Shown here: positions 8,556 to 17,004 of the stretch, one piece after another
How positions within the stretch are numbered: position 1 is the stretch's first letter
How the letters are laid out: the number at the start of each line of letters is the position of its first letter
Assembly: GCF_018524365.1 (NCBI RefSeq)
Contig: NZ_JAEKFT010000010.1
Coordinates: forward strand, 1 to 64,000
DNA from: Denitromonas iodatirespirans
GTDB taxonomy: Bacteria > Pseudomonadota > Gammaproteobacteria > Burkholderiales > Rhodocyclaceae
Length of the DNA: 64,000 bases
Direction of reading: 5' to 3'
The notes under the pieces: model-generated
Databases searched by the model: none
What the model was told of the DNA's origin: nothing
What the model saw: only the letters and a program-made list of their open reading frames with translations
Position numbers and translations under genes: made by a program

Positions 8556-9580
8556 GCTTGTATCCTCTGCTGTTCCGACGGAGTGTCACGGCCCGGGTAC
8601 CAGGGGACGCGCCCCTCGAGTACGCCGGAGGTTTGGATGATTTCGGCGACGGTCGTCTCCTGGCGGTATGCCATGACATGCACGCCGCTGACGCCTTCGA
8701 TTTCGCGGATTTCCTGTATCAGGTCGATACAGAGTTTCTTGCCTTCTTCCTTCTGCTTCTCTGCGCCCGCCAGCCGCTTGATGACGCTGTCGGGAATATG
8801 CACGCCCGGCACGTTGTCGCGGATCCAGCTCGCGCTCTTGGCCGAGGCGAGCGGCCCGACGCCCGGCAGGATGAAGATCCGGTCCGGCCCTTCGAGCAGC
8901 CCCAGGTCGCGCACCTGTGCCATGAAAGTCTTGAGCCGCGGCACGTCGAAGCAGTACTGGGTCTGGATGAACTGCGCGCCGGCGGCCACCTTCTTGGCCA
9001 GGCGATACGCGCGCCACTCGAAGGGCGGCGCGAAGGGGTTTTCCGCGGCGCCGAGAAACACGCGCGGCGGCGACGCCAGCTTGCGGCCGCTCTGGAAGCG
9101 GGCCTCGTCGCGCATGGCGCGGGCGATTTCGAGCAGGGACATCGAATCGAGGTCGAACACCGGCTTGGCCTGCGGATGGTCGCCGGCCTGCACGCCGTCG
9201 CCGGTCAGGCACATGATGTTGCACACCCCCATCGCCGCGCCGCCGAGGATCTCACCCTGGATGGCGATGCGATTGCGGTCGCGGCAGGCGATCTGCATCA
9301 CCATCGCATAGCCGCGGCGGGTCAGCAGCGAGCAGACGCCGACGCTCGACATGTGGCAGTTGGCGCCCGAGCCGTCCGTGGCGTTGATCGCGTCCACATA
9401 GCCATCGAAGATCGCAGCACGCTTGAAGACCTCGTCAGGATCGGCCGAATCGGGCGGGTCGATCTCCGAGGTCACGGCGAACTTGCCGGCGCGCAGCACG
9501 CGCTCCAGACGGCCGGGCGAGACGTGGCCGGGCAGGATCGGCAGCGAATAGCCCGGGACCGGTTCGTCTTCGAATTTCAT
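8552..9580 (-). CDS. Methylenetetrahydrofolate reductase
   Basis: This 342-aa flavoprotein of the MetF family interconverts 5-methyl-THF and 5,10-methylene-THF. Family features include SEIDPPDSADPDEVFKRAA near residues 38-56, ATDGSGANCHMSS, VCNIMCLTGDG and FIQTQYCFDVPRL near 205. The ATG at 9580 overlaps the TGA of the upstream MTHFR_C gene, with AAGGAAG just before it. The C-terminus (EGRVPWYPGRD) goes somewhat beyond the barrel. In this setting it most likely runs in the oxidative direction on methyl-THF from demethylation, together with the separate MTHFR_C iron-sulfur protein, as in MetFV-type complexes. Confidence 0.88.
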   Translation of the reverse strand: MKFEDEPVPGYSLPILPGHVSPGRLERVLRAGKFAVTSEIDPPDSADPDEVFKRAAIFDGYVDAINATDGSGANCHMSSVGVCSLLTRRGYAMVMQIACRDRNRIAIQGEILGGAAMGVCNIMCLTGDGVQAGDHPQAKPVFDLDSMSLLEIARAMRDEARFQSGRKLASPPRVFLGAAENPFAPPFEWRAYRLAKKVAAGAQFIQTQYCFDVPRLKTFMAQVRDLGLLEGPDRIFILPGVGPLASAKSASWIRDNVPGVHIPDSVIKRLAGAEKQKEEGKKLCIDLIQEIREIEGVSGVHVMAYRQETTVAEIIQTSGVLEGRVPWYPGRDTPSEQQRIQA

Positions 9581-10053
9581 TTCTGAGCTTCCTTCCGGGC
9601 TTGACGTTCTTCGGCAATCCGGCGCACCACGCGCAGCCAGGACGAGGTGTCGCGCAGCCGGAAGTCGACCGGCTTCTGGACAATGTGGATCTTGCTGCCG
9701 CCCTTCATCTGCTGGCTGCCGGCCCAGGCGTCGGCCCACACGCATTTCATCTCGGGTTTGACCTCGCAGTGCCCGTTGGCGCGCACGCCGCCGCAGGGAC
9801 CGTTGCGCAGGTTCTTCGGACAATTCATCGGACAGGACATGCCGGTCGAACTGAGCGCGCACTGGCCACACATCTGGCAGTCGAACAGCAGGCCCTTGAC
9901 GGCCCGCTCCACGGCGGCCACCGGACGCTCCACACGCGAGTAGCCGACGCCGCGCCATAGCGGGTCGAGTCGCGCGATGACCGGCTCGAACACGTTGTAG
10001 ATGAACTCGAAGCTCCGCGAGTGGCGTACCACCCATCGCCGTACTGCATACAT
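9577..10053 (-). CDS. MTHFR C-terminal-like cysteine-rich protein (MTHFR_C, MetV-like)
   Basis: This 158-aa protein has six clustered cysteines, Cys59, 62, 65, 74, 78 and 87 (CQMCGQCALSSTGMSCPMNC and NGPCGGV), the signature of the MTHFR_C family that binds iron-sulfur or zinc. In acetogens and anaerobes such a protein (MetV) partners MetF. It lies directly upstream of the MTHFR gene with an ATGA overlap, supporting a complex. GGAGGAGG precedes the ATG. It is likely an electron-transfer subunit that lets methyl-THF oxidation use an acceptor other than NAD(P)+, which is inference. Confidence 0.82.
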   Translation of the reverse strand: MYAVRRWVVRHSRSFEFIYNVFEPVIARLDPLWRGVGYSRVERPVAAVERAVKGLLFDCQMCGQCALSSTGMSCPMNCPKNLRNGPCGGVRANGHCEVKPEMKCVWADAWAGSQQMKGGSKIHIVQKPVDFRLRDTSSWLRVVRRIAEERQARKEAQK

Positions 10054-10116
10054 GAACCTGCCTCCTCCGACCTACCCGGCATGCTCGCGCGCCGAGTGTT
10101 TGTGGTGTGTCGCGCG

Positions 10117-10416
10117 TTAGCCGGCGATGCCCTTTGCGCGCACCAGCGACTCGAGCGCCTCGTCGCTGAAATCCGCCTCGATGCGGCCCGCTTCGGCGGC
10201 CGCTTCGGCCTCCAGATCATTGCCGCACTCGCGCGGCGGCAGTCGGCGCCAGTCTTCGAGATAGGCGTCGGAGCTGCCTTTGCCAGCGCGCATCGCGGCC
10301 CGGTCGATGGCGACCTGGAAGCGATCCGACAACTGCACCTTTGCGCTGCTCCGACCGTTCTTGACGATCACCTGCGCGGGGATGTCCCGCCACTGGACAA
10401 CAATCAGCTTTGCCAT
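10117..10416 (-). CDS. Small PF13769 ('virulence factor') family protein
   Basis: This 99-aa soluble protein starts MAKLIVVQWRDIPAQVIVK and continues through KVQLSDRFQVAIDRAAM and DAYLEDWRR. The pattern (I)VVxWRDIPAQV...R(F)QxAID.AAM matches the small family annotated as a virulence-factor domain. That name is historical and says nothing about function here. Members often sit beside DUF1638 and corrinoid methyltransferase genes, as in this operon. The ATG at 10416 lies 5 bp after the DUF1638 stop. No catalytic residues can be assigned. Confidence 0.72.
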   Translation of the reverse strand: MAKLIVVQWRDIPAQVIVKNGRSSAKVQLSDRFQVAIDRAAMRAGKGSSDAYLEDWRRLPPRECGNDLEAEAAAEAGRIEADFSDEALESLVRAKGIAG

Positions 10417-10421
10417 ACCCG

Positions 10422-11036
10422 CTACTCCGCACTGGGGTCGCTGAGCGCGCCCCGCTGAAATCTGATGACGCTCCGCTCGAGATCGCCGTAACCCGTGAAT
10501 CGATACTCGAACGCCAGGCCGAGCCGCTCGGCGGCCTGCTCTGCCAGCGCGCGCAAGTGCGCGTCTTCGTGCTGGGCGAGGTAGACCAGGCGGCGATAGT
10601 TGCCGAAGTACTGGCTCGCCAGTTCCGGGTGACGCTCGATGCCCAGTTCCCGTATGACCAGACGGTCGAAATGGCGGACCAGGAAATCGGTCAAGTAGAA
10701 GCTGCCCGGCTCCGCGTCGGCGAGCGCCATGAAGGCCGGCGTGCCGGCGTAGAACTCGTAGCAGTGGGCCCCCGGCAGACGCTCGACGCTCTCGGCTTCG
10801 AGCACCCGGTCGAGCAGCCCGCCGGTGCCACAATCGGCATAGGCCACCAGGATGTGCGCGAAACGCCCCCGCGCCGCATGGATCTTGGCGCGCACCGCCT
10901 CCGGGATCTTCTCCGGACGGTTGTGCAACTCGGCCGGCAGACACTGCACCTGCACGTGCTGCCAGCCGTTGGCACCGATCACCGCGGTGAGCTCGCGCGC
11001 GAGCGCACCGCAGGCGATGATCAGTGCGGGCGCCAT
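10422..11036 (-). CDS. DUF1638 domain protein
   Basis: This 204-aa protein has the DUF1638 pattern: LIIACGALARELTAVI at the start, LPAELHNRPEKIPEAV, ILVAYADCGTGGLLDRVL and YEFYAGTPAFMAL. The conserved cysteines in ACGAL and ADCGTGG could bind metal or cofactor. The family is frequently encoded with methyltrophic and corrinoid methyltransferase systems, but its biochemical role is not established to my knowledge. It lies 29 bp after the corrinoid protein gene in the same leftward operon. Confidence 0.8.
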   Translation of the reverse strand: MAPALIIACGALARELTAVIGANGWQHVQVQCLPAELHNRPEKIPEAVRAKIHAARGRFAHILVAYADCGTGGLLDRVLEAESVERLPGAHCYEFYAGTPAFMALADAEPGSFYLTDFLVRHFDRLVIRELGIERHPELASQYFGNYRRLVYLAQHEDAHLRALAEQAAERLGLAFEYRFTGYGDLERSVIRFQRGALSDPSAE

Positions 11037-11065
11037 CCTCGAGCGCTCCGGCGACCCGTGCCGAA

Positions 11066-11764
11066 TCAGGCCGCGCGACGCTGCTGGATCAGCGCCTTGG
11101 CGGTCTCGACCGCGACCCCGGCGTCACGACAGTACGCATCGGCGCCGACCGCAGTGCCGAAGGCCTCGTTCAGCGGCGCGCCACCGACCAGCACGATGTA
11201 GTCGTCGCGGATGCCTTTTTCGGTCATGGTGTCGATCACGACCTTCATATAGGGCATGGTCGTCGTCAGCAGCGCGGACATGCCGAGGATGTCGGGCTTG
11301 TGCTCCTCGAGGGCCTCGAGATATTGCTCGACCGGGATGTTGATGCCGATGTCGATGACCTCGAAACCTGCCCCTTCCATCATCATCGCCACCAGGTTCT
11401 TGCCGATGTCGTGGATGTCGCCCTTGACGGTACCGATGACGATCTTGCCGACCGTCTCCGCACCGGTGTCGGCGAGCAGCGGACGCAGAATCTCCATGCC
11501 GCCCTTCATGGCATTGGCGGCCATCAGCACTTCGGGCACGAACAGGATGCCGTCGCGGAAATCCACGCCCACGATGCGCATGCCTTCGACGAGCGCCTCG
11601 TCGAGCACGCGGCTCGCACTCCAGCCGCGCTCGAGCAGGATGTTGGTCGCCTCCGCGATCTCCTCACGCAGGCCGTTGTACAGGTCGTCGTACATCTGCT
11701 CGACGAGCTCGTCGTCAGGCAGGTCTGCGAGGTTGAAGTCGTCGTCGTCGATCTGGTCCGTCAT
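11066..11764 (-). CDS. Corrinoid (B12)-binding methyl carrier protein, MtbC/MtgC type
   Basis: This 232-aa protein has a helical cap (about 15-100, VPEVLMAANAMKGGME) and a Rossmann-like B12 domain containing GDIHDIGKN (115-123). The DxHxxG histidine at 118 is the lower cobalt ligand in this family. GINIPVEQYLEAL, SALLTTTM and VLVGGAPLNEAF mark the remaining B12-binding loops. The protein carries a methyl group on cobalt between methyltransferases. The ATG at 11764 is chosen over a GTG at 11770 because AAGGAG lies 9 nt before the ATG but only 3 nt before the GTG. It is the first gene of the leftward C1 operon, and its cognate substrate methyltransferase is not in the window. Confidence 0.9.
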   Translation of the reverse strand: MTDQIDDDDFNLADLPDDELVEQMYDDLYNGLREEIAEATNILLERGWSASRVLDEALVEGMRIVGVDFRDGILFVPEVLMAANAMKGGMEILRPLLADTGAETVGKIVIGTVKGDIHDIGKNLVAMMMEGAGFEVIDIGINIPVEQYLEALEEHKPDILGMSALLTTTMPYMKVVIDTMTEKGIRDDYIVLVGGAPLNEAFGTAVGADAYCRDAGVAVETAKALIQQRRAA

Positions 11765-12111
11765 GATCACTCTCTCCTTACCGGGGATTGCGGGTTCCGG
11801 CTCACGGACCCGATAGCCCGAAGATTAGGCGCAGCCCTTGCAGTTGACAGGCGCGCCAACGACTCGAACATGTCCAAATGCGACACAGCGATCCGCCGGC
11901 CACCCGGCGGCCCCGCCACGCCGACCGGGGACGTCGCACGCCGGCCGGCGACTGTCGCACTCAGGCAAGCCTCAATCACCCGGAAGACTAGATTCGACGC
12001 TGGCAGACAGCCATACGAGAGCGCCACCGGCAAGACTCGCGCCCGGTACGCCCCGGACCCCGGCCCCACCGGCCGGGCATATATATCGTTGGATTGAGGA
12101 GACGACGCGCT
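11765..12111. promoter_or_regulatory. Divergent control region between the corrinoid operon and purU-folD
   Basis: This 347-bp region separates the two divergent C1 transcription units. It contains an inverted TGCGACA (11879-11885) and TGTCGCA (11953-11959) pair, and a direct repeat GTCGCAC at 11933-11939 and 11954-11960 whose start points are 21 bp apart, two helical turns. Such spacing on one DNA face suggests binding sites for a dimeric activator or repressor. I could not identify convincing -35/-10 or -24/-12 elements, and no regulator gene for this operon is adjacent. Confidence 0.45.
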
Positions 12112-12993
12112 ATGTCGGTGATGACGGAAGGCAAAAACATTTATGTGCTCAAGGCGAGCTGCAAGGGCGCGATCGGGACGGTCGCGCGCATTTCAAGCTT
12201 TCTCGCCGAGCGCCACTGCTACATCATGGAGATGGCGCAGTTCGACGACATTCTCACCGGGCAGTTCTTCGTGCGCACCGTGTTCTCGACGACCCCCGGC
12301 AAGACGCCCGCCCTCGAGGAACTGAAGCAGGCCTTCGACAAGGCACTGCCGAGCGCCGAGCAGGATTTCGAATGGGAGGTGCACGACACCCTGGTGCGCC
12401 CCAAGGTGCTGCTGATGGTATCGAAGTTCGATCACTGTCTGGACGACCTGCTCTATCGCCATCGCACCGGTGACCTGAAGATGGATGTCACGGCGATCGT
12501 GTCGAACCATCCGGATCTGAAGTCCCTCGCCGATTGGCACGGCATTCCCTACCATCACCTGCCGGTGACCGCCGAAACCAAGGCCGCCCAGGAAGAGCGC
12601 CTGATGGAACTCGTTGCCGAGACGGGCACCGATCTGATCGTGCTCGCACGCTACATGCAGGTCCTTTCGCAGGATCTTTGCCGGAAACTCTCCGGCCGTG
12701 CCATCAACATCCACCACTCCTTCCTGCCCGGCTTCAAGGGCGCCAAGCCCTATCACCAGGCTCACGAGCGCGGCGTGAAACTCATCGGCGCCACCGCCCA
12801 CTACGTGACCTCCGATCTCGACGAAGGGCCGATCATCGAGCAGGCCGTCGAGCGTGTCGACCACACCTACCGCCCCGAGAATCTCGTCGCCGTGGGCCGC
12901 GATACCGAGTGCCTGGCCCTGGCGCGCGCGGTGCGCTACCACATCGAACACCGTGTCTTCCTGACCGGCAACAAAACCGTGGTGTTCCGCTGA
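12112..12993 (+). CDS. purU: Formyltetrahydrofolate deformylase
   Basis: This 293-aa cytosolic enzyme hydrolyses 10-formyl-THF to formate and THF. An N-terminal ACT regulatory domain (about 8-90, [20 protein letters not shown]) is followed by the formyl-transferase-like catalytic domain. Its motifs include [37 protein letters not shown] (catalytic Asn/His near 199-201) and [12 protein letters not shown] (Asp near 237). GAGGAG lies 10 nt before ATG 12112. It overlaps nothing and ends 2 bp before folD. Next to folD and facing the corrinoid operon, it most likely provides the last step that releases oxidised methyl groups as formate and regenerates THF. Confidence 0.92.
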   Translation: MSVMTEGKNIYVLKASCKGAIGTVARISSFLAERHCYIMEMAQFDDILTGQFFVRTVFSTTPGKTPALEELKQAFDKALPSAEQDFEWEVHDTLVRPKVLLMVSKFDHCLDDLLYRHRTGDLKMDVTAIVSNHPDLKSLADWHGIPYHHLPVTAETKAAQEERLMELVAETGTDLIVLARYMQVLSQDLCRKLSGRAINIHHSFLPGFKGAKPYHQAHERGVKLIGATAHYVTSDLDEGPIIEQAVERVDHTYRPENLVAVGRDTECLALARAVRYHIEHRVFLTGNKTVVFR

Positions 12994-12995
12994 CC

Positions 12996-13895
12996 ATGGC
13001 CACGATCATCGACGGAAAACACTATGCAGAGCGCCTGCGTGCCGAGATCGGCCGCCAGGTCGTGCAACTGCGCGAGGCGCACCTGGTCACGCCCGGCCTG
13101 GCCGTCATCCTCGTCGGCGAGGACCCGGCCAGCCAGGTCTATGTGCGCAACAAGGCACGGCAGGCGCGCGAGGCCACGATGGCCTCCTTCGAATACCGCC
13201 TGCCCCACGGTGTGCCGCAGGAGAAGCTGCTCGAGCTGATCGAGCGGCTCAATGCCGATCCAGCCGTCCACGGCATCCTGGTGCAACTGCCCTTGCCGCC
13301 GCAGGTTGACGCCGAGCGCGTCATCAACGCGATCCGGCCCGACAAGGACATCGACGGCTTCCACCCGGTCAATGTCGGCAGCCTGGCCACCGGCGGCGAC
13401 GGCACCGTGCCGTGCACCCCGCTGGGCTGCATGATGCTGCTCAAGCACCACCTGGGCGACCTCAGCGGCCTGCGGGCGCTCGTGCTCGGCCGCTCGAACA
13501 TCGTCGGCAAGCCGATGGCCACCTTGCTGCTGCGCGAAAACTGCACGGTCACCATCGCCCATTCGAAAACCGTCGGGCTGGACGAGGAATGCCGCCGTGC
13601 CGACATCCTCATCGCCGCCGTGGGCCGGCCGCGGATGGTCCCCGGCGACTGGATCAAACCCGGCGCAACGGTGATCGACGTGGGCATCAACCGCATCGAG
13701 GAAAACGGCAAGGCACGGCTGGTCGGAGACGTGGATTTCGACAGCGCGGTGGCAACAGCCGGCGCCATCACCCCGGTGCCCGGCGGCGTCGGCCCGATGA
13801 CCATCGCCTGCCTGCTGCTCAACACCCTCGAAGCCGCCTGCCGCCAACATGGCCTGCCCGTGCCCGCTGGGGTCATGGAAGCCGCGTGGGGATGA
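12996..13895 (+). CDS. folD: Methylenetetrahydrofolate dehydrogenase / methenyl-THF cyclohydrolase
   Basis: This 299-aa bifunctional enzyme oxidises 5,10-methylene-THF with NADP+ and hydrolyses the product to 10-formyl-THF. YVRNKARQA contains the catalytic Lys (about 53), followed by [24 protein letters not shown] and the nucleotide-binding [37 protein letters not shown] closes the domain. The start lies 2 bp after the purU stop. Pairing with purU points to one-carbon oxidation rather than, or in addition to, biosynthesis. A second housekeeping folD elsewhere would be expected. Confidence 0.93.
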   Translation: MATIIDGKHYAERLRAEIGRQVVQLREAHLVTPGLAVILVGEDPASQVYVRNKARQAREATMASFEYRLPHGVPQEKLLELIERLNADPAVHGILVQLPLPPQVDAERVINAIRPDKDIDGFHPVNVGSLATGGDGTVPCTPLGCMMLLKHHLGDLSGLRALVLGRSNIVGKPMATLLLRENCTVTIAHSKTVGLDEECRRADILIAAVGRPRMVPGDWIKPGATVIDVGINRIEENGKARLVGDVDFDSAVATAGAITPVPGGVGPMTIACLLLNTLEAACRQHGLPVPAGVMEAAWG

Positions 13896-13921
13896 ATGCG
13901 GCAAGGCAAGACCCTGCGCCG

Positions 13922-13978
13922 GCGACCTGCCGATCGTTCGCCCTCAGGAGCACTCAGGTCGCGGGATGAAGGTTTTTT
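13922..13978 (+). terminator. Weak terminator-like hairpin after folD
   Basis: GCGACCTG (13922-13929) and CAGGTCGC (13955-13962) can form an 8-bp stem with a 25-nt loop. A run of six T lies about 9 bases after it. The long loop and the gap before the T-run make it a poor match to the classic form, but it sits in the right place between convergent genes. Confidence 0.35.
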
Positions 13979-14071
13979 CCCCGGCGGTTCCAGGTGAATC
14001 GCTCCGGGTATCGCGAAGGCGCCGTGGTCGGCCGGCGCCCCCTGACAGCACGCCTGTGACGTGGCGACCGT

Positions 14072-15061
14072 CTAAGCAATCAACTCGCCCAGGCGAACCA
14101 CCGTGACACCCGGACGCAGTTGCCGCAGCGACGGCATCACCAGCACGCAGTTCCGATACGGCGTGCGCACGGGTTCGCCGTCGCGCCAGGCGATGATGGT
14201 GCCCGCCTCCGCGAAGGTCTCGAGCCCGGTGTAGTCTCCCGCAAAGCGAAAATCGAGGCTCGCGGCCACCACCGGCTCGGTGACCCGCACCACGTTCTGC
14301 GCCGTCTCGGGCTGCGGCAGCCAGCCGCGCGGCAGGTCGGCGGCGGCGACGATGCCGTGCAGGACGAGAAAGCCGCCGGTCGTCTCGCGGCCCACGTCGA
14401 CAGCGCCCGCCTCCCAGTGCTGCCCGCACTCGACGAGCAGCGCGTTCTTCGGGCTCGCCGGATCACCGAAGCCGGCATAGTCGCGCATGCGGCGCCCCTC
14501 GGGGTGGCCCTCGTCGCTGATCACCCATGCCGGGGTGCCGAGCGCGCGCGCAAGGGCGACGCCCTTGTCGAGCGGCCCGCACACCGACAGCGGCGCGCTG
14601 CGCTCATGCATCGAATGCAGGTCGAGGAGGAAGTCCACCTCATCGATCAGCGGGCGCATCTCCCGCGCCCGACGCAGCTCGACCGAGTCGCGCGACAGAT
14701 CGTCCAGGATGGCCGCGGTCCACACCCGGTTGAGGTCCTGATCCACGAAGCGCGAGGCGTCGGGCTCGGCCGCATCGAAGCGCTCGTAAGCCGCGACATT
14801 GGCGAAGGCCAGCGTGAGGCGCCCCCGACGGGGGCGGACGCCGAGTTCCAGGAGCTCCTTCACCACGATGGCGCCGCACACCTCGTTACCGTGGGTGAGC
14901 GCGTTCACCATCACATGCGGGCCAGGCAGGCCGCTGTCGAAGGTGAATACATAGGGAATGCCGCGGTTGCCTTCGGCAAAGGCACGGATGTCCGGGAATT
15001 CGAGTTCGATCGGATAGTGCTCGCCGGGTGCGGCCGCGGCGGTCTGCTGGGTGGTATCCAT
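14072..15061 (-). CDS. Succinylglutamate desuccinylase / aspartoacylase family (M14-type) hydrolase
   Basis: This 329-aa zinc-dependent hydrolase is expected to remove an acyl group from an N-acyl amino acid or similar amide. NALTHGNE (53-60) gives the HxxE zinc ligands His57 and Glu60. DLHSMH supplies the third ligand, His149, and LLVECGQHWE contains the likely catalytic Glu. DQDLNRVW (108-115) is the conserved substrate-binding segment. There is no signal peptide. It is the last gene of a leftward unit with a tartrate/malate-dehydrogenase-family enzyme, an Lrp regulator and an aminotransferase. The substrate cannot be assigned. AstE, aspartoacylase and ectoine-pathway deacetylases are relatives, but it lacks the NHGDEYEG motif I associate with DoeB. 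Confidence 0.82.
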   Translation of the reverse strand: MDTTQQTAAAAPGEHYPIELEFPDIRAFAEGNRGIPYVFTFDSGLPGPHVMVNALTHGNEVCGAIVVKELLELGVRPRRGRLTLAFANVAAYERFDAAEPDASRFVDQDLNRVWTAAILDDLSRDSVELRRAREMRPLIDEVDFLLDLHSMHERSAPLSVCGPLDKGVALARALGTPAWVISDEGHPEGRRMRDYAGFGDPASPKNALLVECGQHWEAGAVDVGRETTGGFLVLHGIVAAADLPRGWLPQPETAQNVVRVTEPVVAASLDFRFAGDYTGLETFAEAGTIIAWRDGEPVRTPYRNCVLVMPSLRQLRPGVTVVRLGELIA

Positions 15062-15093
15062 GGTCGTGTTCCGCCTCGGGTCTGCCAGCAGGC

Positions 15094-16188
15094 TCAGTTG
15101 GCCTGCGCTTCCAGGGCGGCGGCGATCGCCTGCCCCATCTCGGTGGTCGAGGCCTTGCCGCCTAGATCGCCGGTGCGCGGTCCGTCCTTGAGCACTTTCT
15201 GGATGGCCACCAGGATCGCGTCATGGGCGCGCCGGCCCGCACCTTCGCCCTCGCCGAGGAAGTCGAGCATCAGCGCGCCCGACCAGATAGCACCGATCGG
15301 GTTGGCGATGTTCTTGCCGTAGATGTCGGGGGCGGAGCCATGCACCGGCTCGAACAGCGAGGGGAAGCGGCGCTCGGGGTTGAGGTTGGCCGACGGCGCA
15401 AGCCCCAGCGTGCCGGTGCAAGCCGGCCCGAGGTCGGAGATGATGTCGCCGAAGAGGTTGGACGCCACGACCACATCGAAGCGCTGCGGCTGCAGCACGA
15501 AGCGCGCGCACAGGGCATCGATGTGCTGCTTGTCCCAGGCCACCTCGGGGAACTGCTGCGCCATCTCGGCCGCGCGCCCGTCCCACCACGGCATGCTCAC
15601 CGCCACGCCGTTGCTCTTGGTCGCCACGGTGACATGCTTGCGCGCACGCTGGCGGGCCTGCTCGAAGGCGAAACGCAGCACGCGGTCGGTGCCGTGCCGG
15701 GTGAACACCGACTGCTGCATCACCACCTCGCGCTCGGTGCCCTCGAACATGGTGCCGCCCACCGCGGTGTACTCGCCCTCGGTGTTCTCGCGCACGATCA
15801 GCATGTCGATGTCGCCGGCCGCTCGCCCGGCGAGTGGGCACGGCACGCCGTCGAAAAGGCGCGCCGGACGCAGGTTGATGTACTGGTCGAACTCACGCCG
15901 GAACTTGAGGAGCGAACCCCACAGGGAGATGTGGTCGGGCACCGTCTCGGGCCAGCCGACGGCGCCGAAGTAAATCGCATCCACGTCCGCGAGCTGGGCC
16001 TTCCAGTCGTCGGGCATCATCTTGCCGGTTTGCAGGTAGTAGTCGCAGCTGGCCCATTCGATGTGCTGGTACTCGAGCGTGATGCCGAACAGCTCGCCCG
16101 CGCGGTCGAGCACCCGCAGGCCTTCCGGAATCACTTCCTTGCCAATACCGTCGCCGGGGATGACGGCAATCTTGAATGAGGAATCCAT
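15094..16188 (-). CDS. Tartrate / D-malate dehydrogenase family oxidoreductase
   Basis: This 364-aa protein belongs to the isocitrate/isopropylmalate dehydrogenase superfamily, tartrate dehydrogenase branch: metal-dependent NAD+ oxidation, often with decarboxylation, of 2-hydroxyacids such as tartrate, D-malate or 3-isopropylmalate. It starts KIAVIPGDGIGKEVIPEGL. SLLKFRREFDQYINLRPARL is typical of the tartrate/malate branch. IVRENTEGEYTAVGG, SNLFGDIISDLG (metal-binding Asp) and EPVHGSAPDI (NAD site) are all present. It lies 32 bp upstream of the M14 hydrolase gene in the same direction. Substrate assignment beyond the branch is uncertain. Confidence 0.88.
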   Translation of the reverse strand: MDSSFKIAVIPGDGIGKEVIPEGLRVLDRAGELFGITLEYQHIEWASCDYYLQTGKMMPDDWKAQLADVDAIYFGAVGWPETVPDHISLWGSLLKFRREFDQYINLRPARLFDGVPCPLAGRAAGDIDMLIVRENTEGEYTAVGGTMFEGTEREVVMQQSVFTRHGTDRVLRFAFEQARQRARKHVTVATKSNGVAVSMPWWDGRAAEMAQQFPEVAWDKQHIDALCARFVLQPQRFDVVVASNLFGDIISDLGPACTGTLGLAPSANLNPERRFPSLFEPVHGSAPDIYGKNIANPIGAIWSGALMLDFLGEGEGAGRRAHDAILVAIQKVLKDGPRTGDLGGKASTTEMGQAIAAALEAQAN

Positions 16189-16416
16189 GTGCGAAGCGCC
16201 TCGTTGTCGAAGTGAAAGAGACGGGATGCGGCGCTCCGGGAGGAGGCGCGCAAGCCCCGATTGGGCGCGGCCCGACAGCCGCGCGATGACCCCATCTTAG
16301 CCAGGGTGCGGCGGTACGGACTTTCGTATCGGGAGCGCTCGATCACATGATCGCGCGTTGTGGACGGCGACTTCGGAAGCTTGTGCCGCCGAGCGCCATT
16401 GCAGCTGAAGCGGCGC

Positions 16417-16914
16417 TCAGGCAGGCGGGGCGAACAACTTCTCGATCGGGTAGAAGCCCTTGACGATCGGGGACTTGATGACGATGAAGCTGAAGTACTT
16501 GTCGATCCCGATCCGCTGCTCGAGCAGATCCTCGACCACCGTCTGGTAGTGCACCACGCTATGGGTCACGAACTTCACCAAGTAATCGAAGCCACCACTG
16601 ACCAGGTGACACTCGACGATCTCATCCACGTTGCGGATATGGGACTCGAACTTGACGAAGTCTTCGCGGCGATGGTCGGCCAAGGTGATCTGGGTGAATA
16701 CCACCTGCACGGGCCCCAGCTTCTCGAGCTCGACATGTGCGCCGTAGCCGGTGATGTAGCCGGCCTTCTCCAGGCGCTTGACGCGGGTGAGGCACGGACT
16801 CGGCGACAGCCCCACGGCGTCCGCGAGGTCGACGTTGGGGATACGGCCGTTGCGTTGGAGATGACAGAGAATGCGCAGATCGATGCGATCCAGCTTGGGG
16901 GTTCCGTTCATCAT
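16417..16914 (-). CDS. Lrp/AsnC family transcriptional regulator
   Basis: This 165-aa protein has an N-terminal winged helix-turn-helix (LDRIDLRILCHLQRNGRIPNVDLADAV, then LTRVKRLEKAGYITGY) and a C-terminal RAM ligand-binding domain (VQVVFTQITL...VSGGFDYLVKFVTHS). It is a feast/famine regulator that usually senses an amino acid and controls neighbouring genes. The ATG-ATG at 16914 is preferred because it fits the family's usual N-terminus. An upstream ATG at 16953 would add 13 residues, and neither start has a clear Shine-Dalgarno. It is encoded between the aminotransferase and the dehydrogenase. A paralogue of similar design is at 42039-42545. Confidence 0.9.
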   Translation of the reverse strand: MMNGTPKLDRIDLRILCHLQRNGRIPNVDLADAVGLSPSPCLTRVKRLEKAGYITGYGAHVELEKLGPVQVVFTQITLADHRREDFVKFESHIRNVDEIVECHLVSGGFDYLVKFVTHSVVHYQTVVEDLLEQRIGIDKYFSFIVIKSPIVKGFYPIEKLFAPPA

Positions 16915-17004
16915 CGTAGGCCATTCGCCATATAGTTTTTGTCGCTGGATCATACTGCAAACTGCGCTGCGACAGACAAGACGCCGCAGCGCAGTCGTTG
17001 CGCC

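Noticed and set aside
11771-12111. A cobalamin riboswitch upstream of the corrinoid operon
   Set aside because: No B12-box-like sequence or matching stems were recognised in the leader; only the GTCGCAC motifs stood out.
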